Positions 1 to 5,134 of a stretch of DNA of 5,134 nt are shown piece after piece (within the stretch, counting starts at the first letter, position 1; each line of letters starts with the position of its first letter). Source of the DNA: Candidatus Falkowbacteria bacterium CG23_combo_of_CG06-09_8_20_14_all_49_15 (GTDB lineage: Bacteria > Patescibacteriota > Patescibacteriia > Patescibacteriales > UM-FILTER-48-10); contig PCSD01000118.1 of assembly GCA_002771615.1 (NCBI GenBank), positions 1 through 5,134 of the forward strand, given 5' to 3'. The translations under genes were made by a program, and so were the position numbers. A model generated the notes under the pieces. The model had not been told where the DNA came from and did no database searches. It saw only the letters and a program-made list of their open reading frames with translations.

Positions 1-1050
1 GTAGAGAATGCTGGCACTGAAAAAACGCCTTATGCTATCGGAATACTGCGGGAGCTTGGCGATATTAAAATGGGCCGCGAACTAGCAGACGCAATAACCA
101 TTATCAGACATTGGACGAGGGAAAATTTGCCGTCGGTTGAAGAAATTATCACTCGTCATTTTGGAGAAGATTTTATTGAAAAATACAAAATGTACGGGGC
201 AAAAAATGCCAAAACAGTCAGGTTACCAGTTAATGATCGTGAGACGGCAAAGATAGCCACCCAATTAGTTGAAGCATTTGCTGGTCAGGAAATGCCAGAC
301 TTTTCGCAAGTACGGTCAGTAGTAATGTGCGGTGATCCAAATTCTGGAAAGTCAGTTTATTCTACAATTTTTCGCGAAGCACTAAAAACTTTAGGCGTGC
401 AAGTGACGCATCTTGATTTGGATAAAGCCGCGCCTACTCCGCAGTGGTTTTTAGACGCAGAAATCGCTAGCAAGGAAGCGAAATTGCTTTTTTCGCAAGG
501 TAAATTATCTCAAGAAAAATTAGATGAGGCAAAAAATAAACTTGAAGAAGCGGCAGAAAAAAGACGCACGATGAAGCGACCATGGTCTATTGATCTTGCC
601 GAAGAAGCAAAACAAGAATTATTAGCGGCCGCCCAAGAAGAAAAAACAGATTTTGTTATCGGTGATATCGGCGGAGGCAGAATAAAAAAAGACGAACAGG
701 GCAAAATTGTAAAAATTACACGCCTAACCGCAGAAAATGCCCGCATTTTGGAAGGGACAGACGCGGTGATTATTGTTTCCAATAATCCCCAAGGCGCAGC
801 AGAATGGAAAAAGTTGGTAGAAACTGGAATTGATCCGGAAACCGGAGTGCGAATTCAACGAGACAAGTCCATTCAAATTATTGGAATTTACCAAAGCATT
901 CTGGAAGGCAATGTCCAAGAAACCGCCACGGGCGAGAAGACCGGAATTATCACAAACCTTGATCGTAGCAAAGCCGAGAAAAAATATAATCCAGCGATTT
1001 TTACTACCGCCATGTTTGTCAGCGAAGCGGTGGAATTAAGGAAAAAATAA
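1..1050 (+). CDS. P-loop NTPase, Csx3-AAA-like (5' partial)
   Basis: Probable ATP- or GTP-binding protein. Counting from the Met codon at base 70, residues 88-95 read GDPNSGKS, a Walker A loop. A hydrophobic strand follows at about 194-203 and ends in D199-I-G-G-G, a plausible Walker B or sensor position. Residues of about 130-190 form a Lys/Glu/Ala-rich helical, probably coiled-coil insertion. Downstream come an E-N-A-R-I segment, a hydrophobic AVIIVSN strand and E-W about eight residues after it. The order GxxxSGKSV, D-(I/V)-G-G, EN..I, then EW resembles, from memory, the P-loop domain attached to Csx3 in CRISPR-associated fusions; this is inference and no Csx3 domain is visible. The frame is open to base 1, and no in-frame ATG or well-spaced ribosome site supports a start at 70, so the true start is probably outside the window and residues are missing. 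The stop lies 1 base before the next gene's ATG, so they are probably co-translated. It is sure as a P-loop protein and uncertain as to family. Confidence 0.75.
   Translation, partial: VENAGTEKTPYAIGILRELGDIKMGRELADAITIIRHWTRENLPSVEEIITRHFGEDFIEKYKMYGAKNAKTVRLPVNDRETAKIATQLVEAFAGQEMPDFSQVRSVVMCGDPNSGKSVYSTIFREALKTLGVQVTHLDLDKAAPTPQWFLDAEIASKEAKLLFSQGKLSQEKLDEAKNKLEEAAEKRRTMKRPWSIDLAEEAKQELLAAAQEEKTDFVIGDIGGGRIKKDEQGKIVKITRLTAENARILEGTDAVIIVSNNPQGAAEWKKLVETGIDPETGVRIQRDKSIQIIGIYQSILEGNVQETATGEKTGIITNLDRSKAEKKYNPAIFTTAMFVSEAVELRKK
1038..1042 (+). promoter_or_regulatory. Shine-Dalgarno site for the HD-domain gene
   Basis: AAGGA lies within the last codons of the P-loop gene, 9 bases before the ATG at 1052. 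It supports that ATG as a real start and shows that the two genes are tightly packed, with one base between stop and start. Confidence 0.65.
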
Positions 1051-1051
1051 T

Positions 1052-3118
1052 ATGAACGACCAAGAAAAATTTACACCACAATTTGAAACGCCAAAAAATC
1101 CTGAAATTGAACCTCGGGAGAAACATATGGCGTATGGAAGCGAGCGTTTTGAAAGTGCGACAAGTAATAATCATAACGAGGTGTTGCTCACAGATACTCG
1201 CAAAATATCCAAGGTTGTTTTAGGGAAAGATGTTGCTTTGGTTTTGCCCAAAAATCCAGACGATATACCAACTTGGGCAGGTTATCCCACTCATCAAGAG
1301 TCATGGTTGCCTTTATGGTTTGTTTTACTAAATCATGCCCAACATCGCACGCCCGATGAGTTGGAATATCGTCAGCGATTAAACGAACGATTAACGGCAG
1401 ATGATCGCGAATTGATGCGAAAGGCCCTTATTTATAAAGCAAATGAATTTTGGCGTGCATACAAACAAGATACCGAGACAAAAGAGCCGAGAAAAAAATA
1501 CAAAAACATCACTCGTATTGTTCAAGATATTTTGCTTTATGTGGACGCGCCAGATACTGTTATTGAAAATCAAGAGGAATATCTAACCAGTCACACACTA
1601 TTTCCTATTATTCAAAAGGCAAACGAATTACGAAAAGGTATTGATCTTGAACAAGCCAACGATTTAGAAATCCAAGTTGAACAGGTTCTTGCCGATTATA
1701 CTAATCAGGCGGGCGTTGGGGAAAGCAAAAAAGCATATGAGGAATTGCAAGAAAAGCTCTTGCAAAATTCTGCTGATGAATTAGTTGTATTGGTTCCTAA
1801 CAAAAGTATCGCCGATGCAGATTTATATGCGAGTTTAGCAAGTTACGATTTACTGATGTCAGAAGACGAACACGACCAAGATGTTGTTTCCATTGTTCCC
1901 TCTCTTGAGGAGCCACAATTTCATCAGTTAGATATAAAATTCGGACCAAAACTTGCGCATGAGCGGCGAATGGATGTTATTGCTGTGCCTGAAAATCTTG
2001 ACGTCTGGGATGTGGTGCGCGGTGGTAAAGAATCTTATCAACCAATTAGTATGATTTTAATGACCCACACATCGCCTGAAACCGAAGCGGGCACGCTGAT
2101 GCAGAAACGACTGCAGAAAGAATTAGCACCGCAGTTTGTCGCGCGCCATTATCTTGGCGCGGCGGAAGAATTTTTGCATCGCGATGCGTGGGGCAAGAGT
2201 TTTGTCAAACGGTATGAAGGAGATAAGGTTAAGCAAATCAAAAAAGTCATACCGCTTTATCGTGTGGCTTGCGACTTGTTGCCTCGAGCAGTTTACATGC
2301 TCAAAACCGGCAAATTTCCCGCTAGCGTAGAAAATGATGAACTCTGGACAGTCGGAGAAGTGAAAGAGGAAGCCGAAAAAATCCAAGAGTTTTTTAAGCG
2401 GCAAGACGCGACTCAAGAAGAATTAAGCGAGACAGCAAAAGTCATTGAAACAAAGTTTCAAAAATGGTTTACCGATGAAGATTATCTGCTGTTTTTGGAA
2501 AACATGGAAAAGATGGGGCAGCTTGAGACACTAACAGAAGGCGAGCAACTGCAAGAGATAGTACGGCTTTCAAGAGAAATTACTGAACTTGTGCCAGATA
2601 AACAGACAGAAAAAGTCAGAACTGCTGTTGCTATGGCCGTTGGCCGCCATAAAGAACAACATCGCGAAGGTGGCGAAATGTATGCCAATCATGTATTACG
2701 CGTTGGCCTTCGTGCCACTCAATATGTCCTAATACAAGAGTTAGAAAATCAAGAAATCTTAATCAAGGCGGCAATACTTCACGATATTCTCGAAGATACA
2801 CCCACGAGCGAAGAAGAAATAGGACAAAAATTTGGCAAAGAAATTTTAGAAATCGTTAAAGCCGTTAGTCATAGAGATGAAGATGAACCGGATGAGGAAT
2901 ACCTTAATCGAGTTGCCGCGGGCGGTGATTTGGCAGTGCTCGTGAAAAGATTTGACCGTTTAGAAAATTTGAACGACTTAGTCAAGGCACCTAAAAAGTT
3001 TGGGTTGCAAAAATTGCGAGAATTAGAACAAGCAATACCAATCTGGCAAAGAATTGATCCCGAAGGCGCGGTTGAAATAGAAAAAATAATGCGCGAGATG
3101 TTATCAAAAGAAAGCTAA
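1052..3118 (+). CDS. Large protein with C-terminal RelA/SpoT-type HD hydrolase domain
   Basis: The C-terminal part (about residues 515-688) is an HD-superfamily metal-dependent phosphohydrolase of the RelA/SpoT/MESH1 kind, the family that removes pyrophosphate from (p)ppGpp. Visible active-site residues are R538 and H547 in a Q-H-R-E-G-G-E-M-Y-x-x-H segment, H577-D578 followed by E581-D582-T (HDILEDT), and D635-R-x-x-N639, the equivalent of the family's D-R-x-x-N motif. The basic residue usually following the Arg (RK in Rel enzymes) is Glu here (E539). No synthetase, TGS or ACT domain is recognisable. The first 500 or so residues match no family I know: a Pro/Glu-rich tail (1-30), a Trp-rich patch near 70-90, then mixed, mostly helical charged sequence. 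No signal peptide or membrane segment is seen, so it is probably cytoplasmic. The start at 1052 is preferred for its AAGGA site; M26 at 1127 is an alternative. The substrate is inferred, and another nucleotide is possible. Confidence 0.8.
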   Translation: MNDQEKFTPQFETPKNPEIEPREKHMAYGSERFESATSNNHNEVLLTDTRKISKVVLGKDVALVLPKNPDDIPTWAGYPTHQESWLPLWFVLLNHAQHRTPDELEYRQRLNERLTADDRELMRKALIYKANEFWRAYKQDTETKEPRKKYKNITRIVQDILLYVDAPDTVIENQEEYLTSHTLFPIIQKANELRKGIDLEQANDLEIQVEQVLADYTNQAGVGESKKAYEELQEKLLQNSADELVVLVPNKSIADADLYASLASYDLLMSEDEHDQDVVSIVPSLEEPQFHQLDIKFGPKLAHERRMDVIAVPENLDVWDVVRGGKESYQPISMILMTHTSPETEAGTLMQKRLQKELAPQFVARHYLGAAEEFLHRDAWGKSFVKRYEGDKVKQIKKVIPLYRVACDLLPRAVYMLKTGKFPASVENDELWTVGEVKEEAEKIQEFFKRQDATQEELSETAKVIETKFQKWFTDEDYLLFLENMEKMGQLETLTEGEQLQEIVRLSREITELVPDKQTEKVRTAVAMAVGRHKEQHREGGEMYANHVLRVGLRATQYVLIQELENQEILIKAAILHDILEDTPTSEEEIGQKFGKEILEIVKAVSHRDEDEPDEEYLNRVAAGGDLAVLVKRFDRLENLNDLVKAPKKFGLQKLRELEQAIPIWQRIDPEGAVEIEKIMREMLSKES
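1116..1120 (+). promoter_or_regulatory. Possible internal ribosome site for an alternative start
   Basis: GGGAG stands 6 bases before an in-frame ATG at 1127 (residue 26 of the HD-domain protein). Initiation here would remove the Pro/Glu-rich tail. The upstream start at 1052 also has a good site, so this may be chance or a second start giving a shorter form. Confidence 0.25.
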
Positions 3119-3121
3119 CTT

Positions 3122-5044
3122 ATGATGTCAGAAAAAGGCGGCGAATTTCCGCCACAAGAACAATCTAAACCAGTCGAGCAGAGCGTAGAGCGAGAAATTG
3201 GCAATCGCGAATTGCCGATTTGGGAAAAGATGCCGGAGGTCGTGGAAACGTTAAGGAACAACAACCGGCTGATTTTAGTTTCTGAAACTGGTAGCGGAAA
3301 AACTACTCAAGTGCCGCAGGCGTTATGGGCGGAGGGCTTTGCCGAGCGAGGTAAAATTTTTGTAGTGGAAAATCGAGTGGCGGTGGCGGTGGAAATAGCC
3401 AAACGGGTCGCAGAAGAAATGAAGGTTAAAATTGGCCAAGAGGTTGGTTATCTTACAGGGCCGGAAAAGAAATCGGGTAGAGATTCGCAAATTGTTTTTA
3501 TGACAAGCGGGGTTTTCAAAAACATTGTTCGCAATGATCCAAAAATGGAGCAAGCGTCAGTAGTTTTATTTGATGAATTTGATGAGCGGTATTTGCTTTC
3601 AGATATTGGATTGGCTCTTGTCGAAAAAGCGCAGAATCAAGGCAGTGAAGTAAAATTTGGACTGATGTCCGCGACGCTTAATGCGCAAAAATTTTCCGAG
3701 CACTTTGGCGGCGCGCCGATTGTGGAAGCAAAGGGCAGACCGTATCCAGTTGAGACGCATTATTCAAGCGAGCGAATTGATCCACGGCGTATGCCGGAAA
3801 AGGCCGCCGAGCTTGCCTTGTCTATTCACCAAGGACACCAAAAAGGAGATGTGTTGATTTTTATGCCCGGAAAACAAGAAATCAACGCGACTATTGAAGA
3901 AATGATGAAACAGAAAATTACCGGCGCGACAATTTTGCCCCTGCATGGCGAACTTTCACCGCAAGAGCGGCACAGAATTTTTGAAGAACAGCTTGGTAGA
4001 AAAATTATTGTTTCAACTAATATCGCCGAGCGCGGACTGACTATTGACGGCGTAAGGTATGTGATTGATTCCGGCTTGGTGAGAATGAACGAGTATGGTC
4101 CGGAGGCTGATACGACAAAATTAGTGGTAACTTCAACCGCGCAAGATTCTCTAAGACAACGGCAAGGTCGGGCCGGACGCACCCAGCCGGGCGAATGCCA
4201 CTTTTTAATAACGCAAGACGAATTTAATCGTCGCCCCATTTCCACTAAGCCAGAAATCATGCGAACTTCTTTGCGAGAAGTAGTGTTGCAAATAAAAGCG
4301 ATGGGCTACTCGCGCGAAGGCGACCCTATCCATTTAATCGATTCGCCAGAAAAACAAAACTGGAAGACAGCGAAAAACCAACTTCGTTTGCTTGGCGCGC
4401 TCAATCCCGAAGATGAAACAAAACTTTCGGAATTTGGCCAAAAACTTTCGGAATTGTCATGCGATCCGCGGGAAGGCACAATGCTGTTGCACGGTTGTGA
4501 AATGGGTTGTGGCAGAGAAATGGCAATTATCGCGGCGTTAAGAACTAGCCGAAGATTATTTTACCGTCCACAAGTCGAAGCCGAACAAGCCGACGCGGCC
4601 AGAAAGCAGTTTGAAACTTCAAATCTTTCCGATTTATTGAATTTGGTCAATATCTATGAGCAAGCCGAAAGAGCGAATTTTGATTCAAAATGGTGTCGCG
4701 ATAATTATATTTCTTGGCTTGCCTTGCGAGAAGTTCGACAAAACTATTCTCAACTTTTGGAGCAAGTAAAAAGATCGGGGTATAAAATTAACAAGGAAAA
4801 ACCAACGCCGGAAATTCTATGCCAAGCTATCGCAAAGGGATTTCCCGACAAAGTTTTTGAAAGTGCTGGTCGCGGCTGGTACAGGAACAGGATAACTGAT
4901 GAACGCGCGCTTTTAGGTCGAGAGTCGCGCGCAACCGGCAACTTGATTGTTGCCAACGAATTGATTACGATACAAACTAAGCGAGGTGGCGAATTGCCCC
5001 TCATCACTTTGGCAACTAAAGTCGAGCCGGAGTGGATTAAATAA
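3122..5044 (+). CDS. DEAH/RHA-type ATP-dependent RNA helicase (HrpA/HrpB-like), DEFD variant
   Basis: Superfamily 2 helicase expected to use ATP to unwind or remodel RNA. Motifs in order: I SETGSGKTTQ (54-63); Ia ending in R-V-A-x-A-V-E-I-A-K-R-V-A-E-E-M; II D151-E-F-D-E-R156; III S183-A-T185; IV VLIFMPG (244-250); V STNIAERGLTI (298-308); VI QRQGRAGRT (346-354). After the core comes an HA2/ratchet-like region, with S-D-L-L-N-L-V-N-I-Y-E-Q from residue 503 and a W-C pair as in eukaryotic DHX proteins, and an OB-like end closing on EPEWIK. At 640 residues it is far shorter than HrpA (about 1300) and shorter than HrpB (about 820), lacking extra C-terminal domains. Motif II is DEFD instead of DEAH, motif V has ER where AET is usual, and the PRR of motif Ia reads ENR. 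The start is ATGATG, so 3125 is equally possible; only a weak GAAAG (3110-3114) precedes it, and translation is probably coupled to the HD gene 3 bases upstream. The family is sure; the RNA target and exact subfamily are unknown. Confidence 0.92.
   Translation: MMSEKGGEFPPQEQSKPVEQSVEREIGNRELPIWEKMPEVVETLRNNNRLILVSETGSGKTTQVPQALWAEGFAERGKIFVVENRVAVAVEIAKRVAEEMKVKIGQEVGYLTGPEKKSGRDSQIVFMTSGVFKNIVRNDPKMEQASVVLFDEFDERYLLSDIGLALVEKAQNQGSEVKFGLMSATLNAQKFSEHFGGAPIVEAKGRPYPVETHYSSERIDPRRMPEKAAELALSIHQGHQKGDVLIFMPGKQEINATIEEMMKQKITGATILPLHGELSPQERHRIFEEQLGRKIIVSTNIAERGLTIDGVRYVIDSGLVRMNEYGPEADTTKLVVTSTAQDSLRQRQGRAGRTQPGECHFLITQDEFNRRPISTKPEIMRTSLREVVLQIKAMGYSREGDPIHLIDSPEKQNWKTAKNQLRLLGALNPEDETKLSEFGQKLSELSCDPREGTMLLHGCEMGCGREMAIIAALRTSRRLFYRPQVEAEQADAARKQFETSNLSDLLNLVNIYEQAERANFDSKWCRDNYISWLALREVRQNYSQLLEQVKRSGYKINKEKPTPEILCQAIAKGFPDKVFESAGRGWYRNRITDERALLGRESRATGNLIVANELITIQTKRGGELPLITLATKVEPEWIK
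4420..4455 (+). repeat. 15-base direct repeat with 21-base period inside the helicase gene
   Basis: AAAACTTTCGGAATT occurs at 4420-4434 and again at 4441-4455, exactly seven codons apart. It encodes KLSEF-GQ-KLSEL in the region after the helicase core. It keeps the frame and looks like a small in-frame tandem duplication in a surface helix or loop. Confidence 0.7.
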
Positions 5045-5057
5045 TTTAATTTTTAGA

Positions 5058-5062
5058 AAGGA
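5058..5062 (+). promoter_or_regulatory. Shine-Dalgarno site for the fourth gene
   Basis: AAGGA (within AGAAAGGA) stands 7 bases before the ATG at 5070, in the 25-base gap after the helicase stop codon. It is the best-placed ribosome site in the window and fixes the start of the fourth gene. Confidence 0.75.
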
Positions 5063-5069
5063 CAAATCT

Positions 5070-5134
5070 ATGAGCGAAAAAAATTTCACACCTGAGGCAC
5101 GGGTGCCTCAAGAAATCAAAGAAGGCGAGCCAAA
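5070..5134 (+). CDS. Start of an unidentified gene (3' partial)
   Basis: ATG at 5070 follows a strong ribosome site and opens a frame that runs to the window end without a stop, giving 21 complete codons. The visible protein starts MSEKNFTPEARVPQEI and is rich in Pro, Glu and Lys, so it is probably a disordered N-terminal tail. It resembles the start of the HD-domain protein (MNDQEKFTPQFETP) and, more weakly, that of the helicase (MSEKGGEFPPQEQ). Same strand and a 25-base gap suggest it belongs to the same operon. Nothing in this short stretch identifies the product. Confidence 0.65.
   Translation, partial: MSEKNFTPEARVPQEIKEGEP
5093..5110 (+). promoter_or_regulatory. Perfect inverted repeat (possible hairpin) at the start of the fourth gene
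   Basis: TGAGGCAC at 5093-5100 and GTGCCTCA at 5103-5110 are exact reverse complements separated by two G bases. As RNA this gives a 7-bp, GC-rich stem with a CGGG loop, beginning 20 bases after the start codon. No T-tract follows, so it does not look like an intrinsic terminator. It could be an mRNA structure that tunes translation, a protein-binding dyad, or chance within codons for P-E-A-R-V-P-Q. Confidence 0.4.

Noticed and set aside
70..72. ATG at base 70 as the true start of the P-loop gene
   Set aside because: The frame is open to base 1 and the nearest purine-rich site (GGAG at 51-54) is 15 bases away, too far; a start outside the window is more likely.
625..632. GCGGCCGC palindrome
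   Set aside because: A chance 8-base palindrome within Ala codons, with no flanking symmetry or repeat elsewhere that I can see.
510..1039. Overlapping open frames (two on the - strand, one on the + strand) within the P-loop gene
   Set aside because: The Ser/Phe-rich reverse frames mirror the Lys/Glu-rich coding strand, and none has a ribosome site.
2123..2416. Open frames on both strands within the HD-domain gene
   Set aside because: They overlap a continuous 688-codon gene and show odd composition with no motif or plausible start signal.
3377..3392. GTGGCG tandem micro-repeat
   Set aside because: It encodes the conserved R-V-A-x-A-V segment of helicase motif Ia, so protein constraint explains it.
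3826..4260. 144-codon open frame on the - strand
   Set aside because: It lies wholly inside the helicase core motifs IV-VI, has no ribosome site, and its protein resembles no family; it is a shadow of the real gene.
5045..5069. Intrinsic terminator after the helicase gene
   Set aside because: The gap holds only an AT-only dyad and a short T run; there is no GC-rich stem, and a ribosome site for the next gene follows at once.
1..5134. CRISPR array or cas operon
   Set aside because: No repeat-spacer structure is present, and the only hint is the resemblance of the first protein to the Csx3-linked P-loop domain.
1..5134. Alternative genetic code with TGA read as an amino acid, as in some candidate phyla
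   Set aside because: All three complete frames end in TAA and contain no in-frame TGA, so the standard code explains them.

Overview
The window is almost wholly coding on the + strand. It holds three consecutive same-strand genes and the first 65 bases of a fourth. The gaps between them are 1, 3 and 25 bases, so this looks like one operon whose promoter lies upstream of the window and whose end lies beyond it. No RNA gene, CRISPR array, insertion sequence, convincing internal promoter or terminator is visible. Base composition leans AT, all three visible stop codons are TAA, and two of the gene starts have good AAGGA Shine-Dalgarno sites. The proteins are rich in Lys and Glu, poor in Cys in the first two genes, and three of them start with Pro/Glu-rich, probably disordered tails. 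This style, with highly divergent versions of known domains, fits an uncultured bacterium such as a member of the Candidate Phyla Radiation (Patescibacteria). That placement is a low-confidence inference, because there is no marker gene here.

Layout: (1) bases 1-1050, the 3' part of a P-loop NTPase with Walker A GDPNSGKS, a charged helical insert and a D-I-G-G-G strand end. From memory of the family it resembles the P-loop domain fused to Csx3 in some CRISPR-associated proteins. (2) 1052-3118, a 688-residue protein with about 500 unrecognised residues followed by a C-terminal HD phosphohydrolase domain of RelA/SpoT/MESH1 type, with no visible alarmone synthetase domain. (3) 3122-5044, a compact 640-residue DEAH/RHA-type RNA helicase with all core motifs, the HA2-like region and the OB-like tail, but with DEFD in place of DEAH in motif II. 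(4) 5070 onward, the start of an unidentified gene whose N-terminus resembles that of gene 2 and, more weakly, gene 3.

Together the genes encode a nucleotide-binding ATPase, a putative nucleotide (alarmone-like) hydrolase and an RNA helicase. This points to a linked role in RNA or nucleotide-signal metabolism, or in stress or defence, but the sequence does not say which. The most interesting points are the combination itself, the shared N-terminal leader, the unusual motif II of the helicase, the large unknown region fused to the HD domain, and a perfect inverted repeat just inside the fourth gene.
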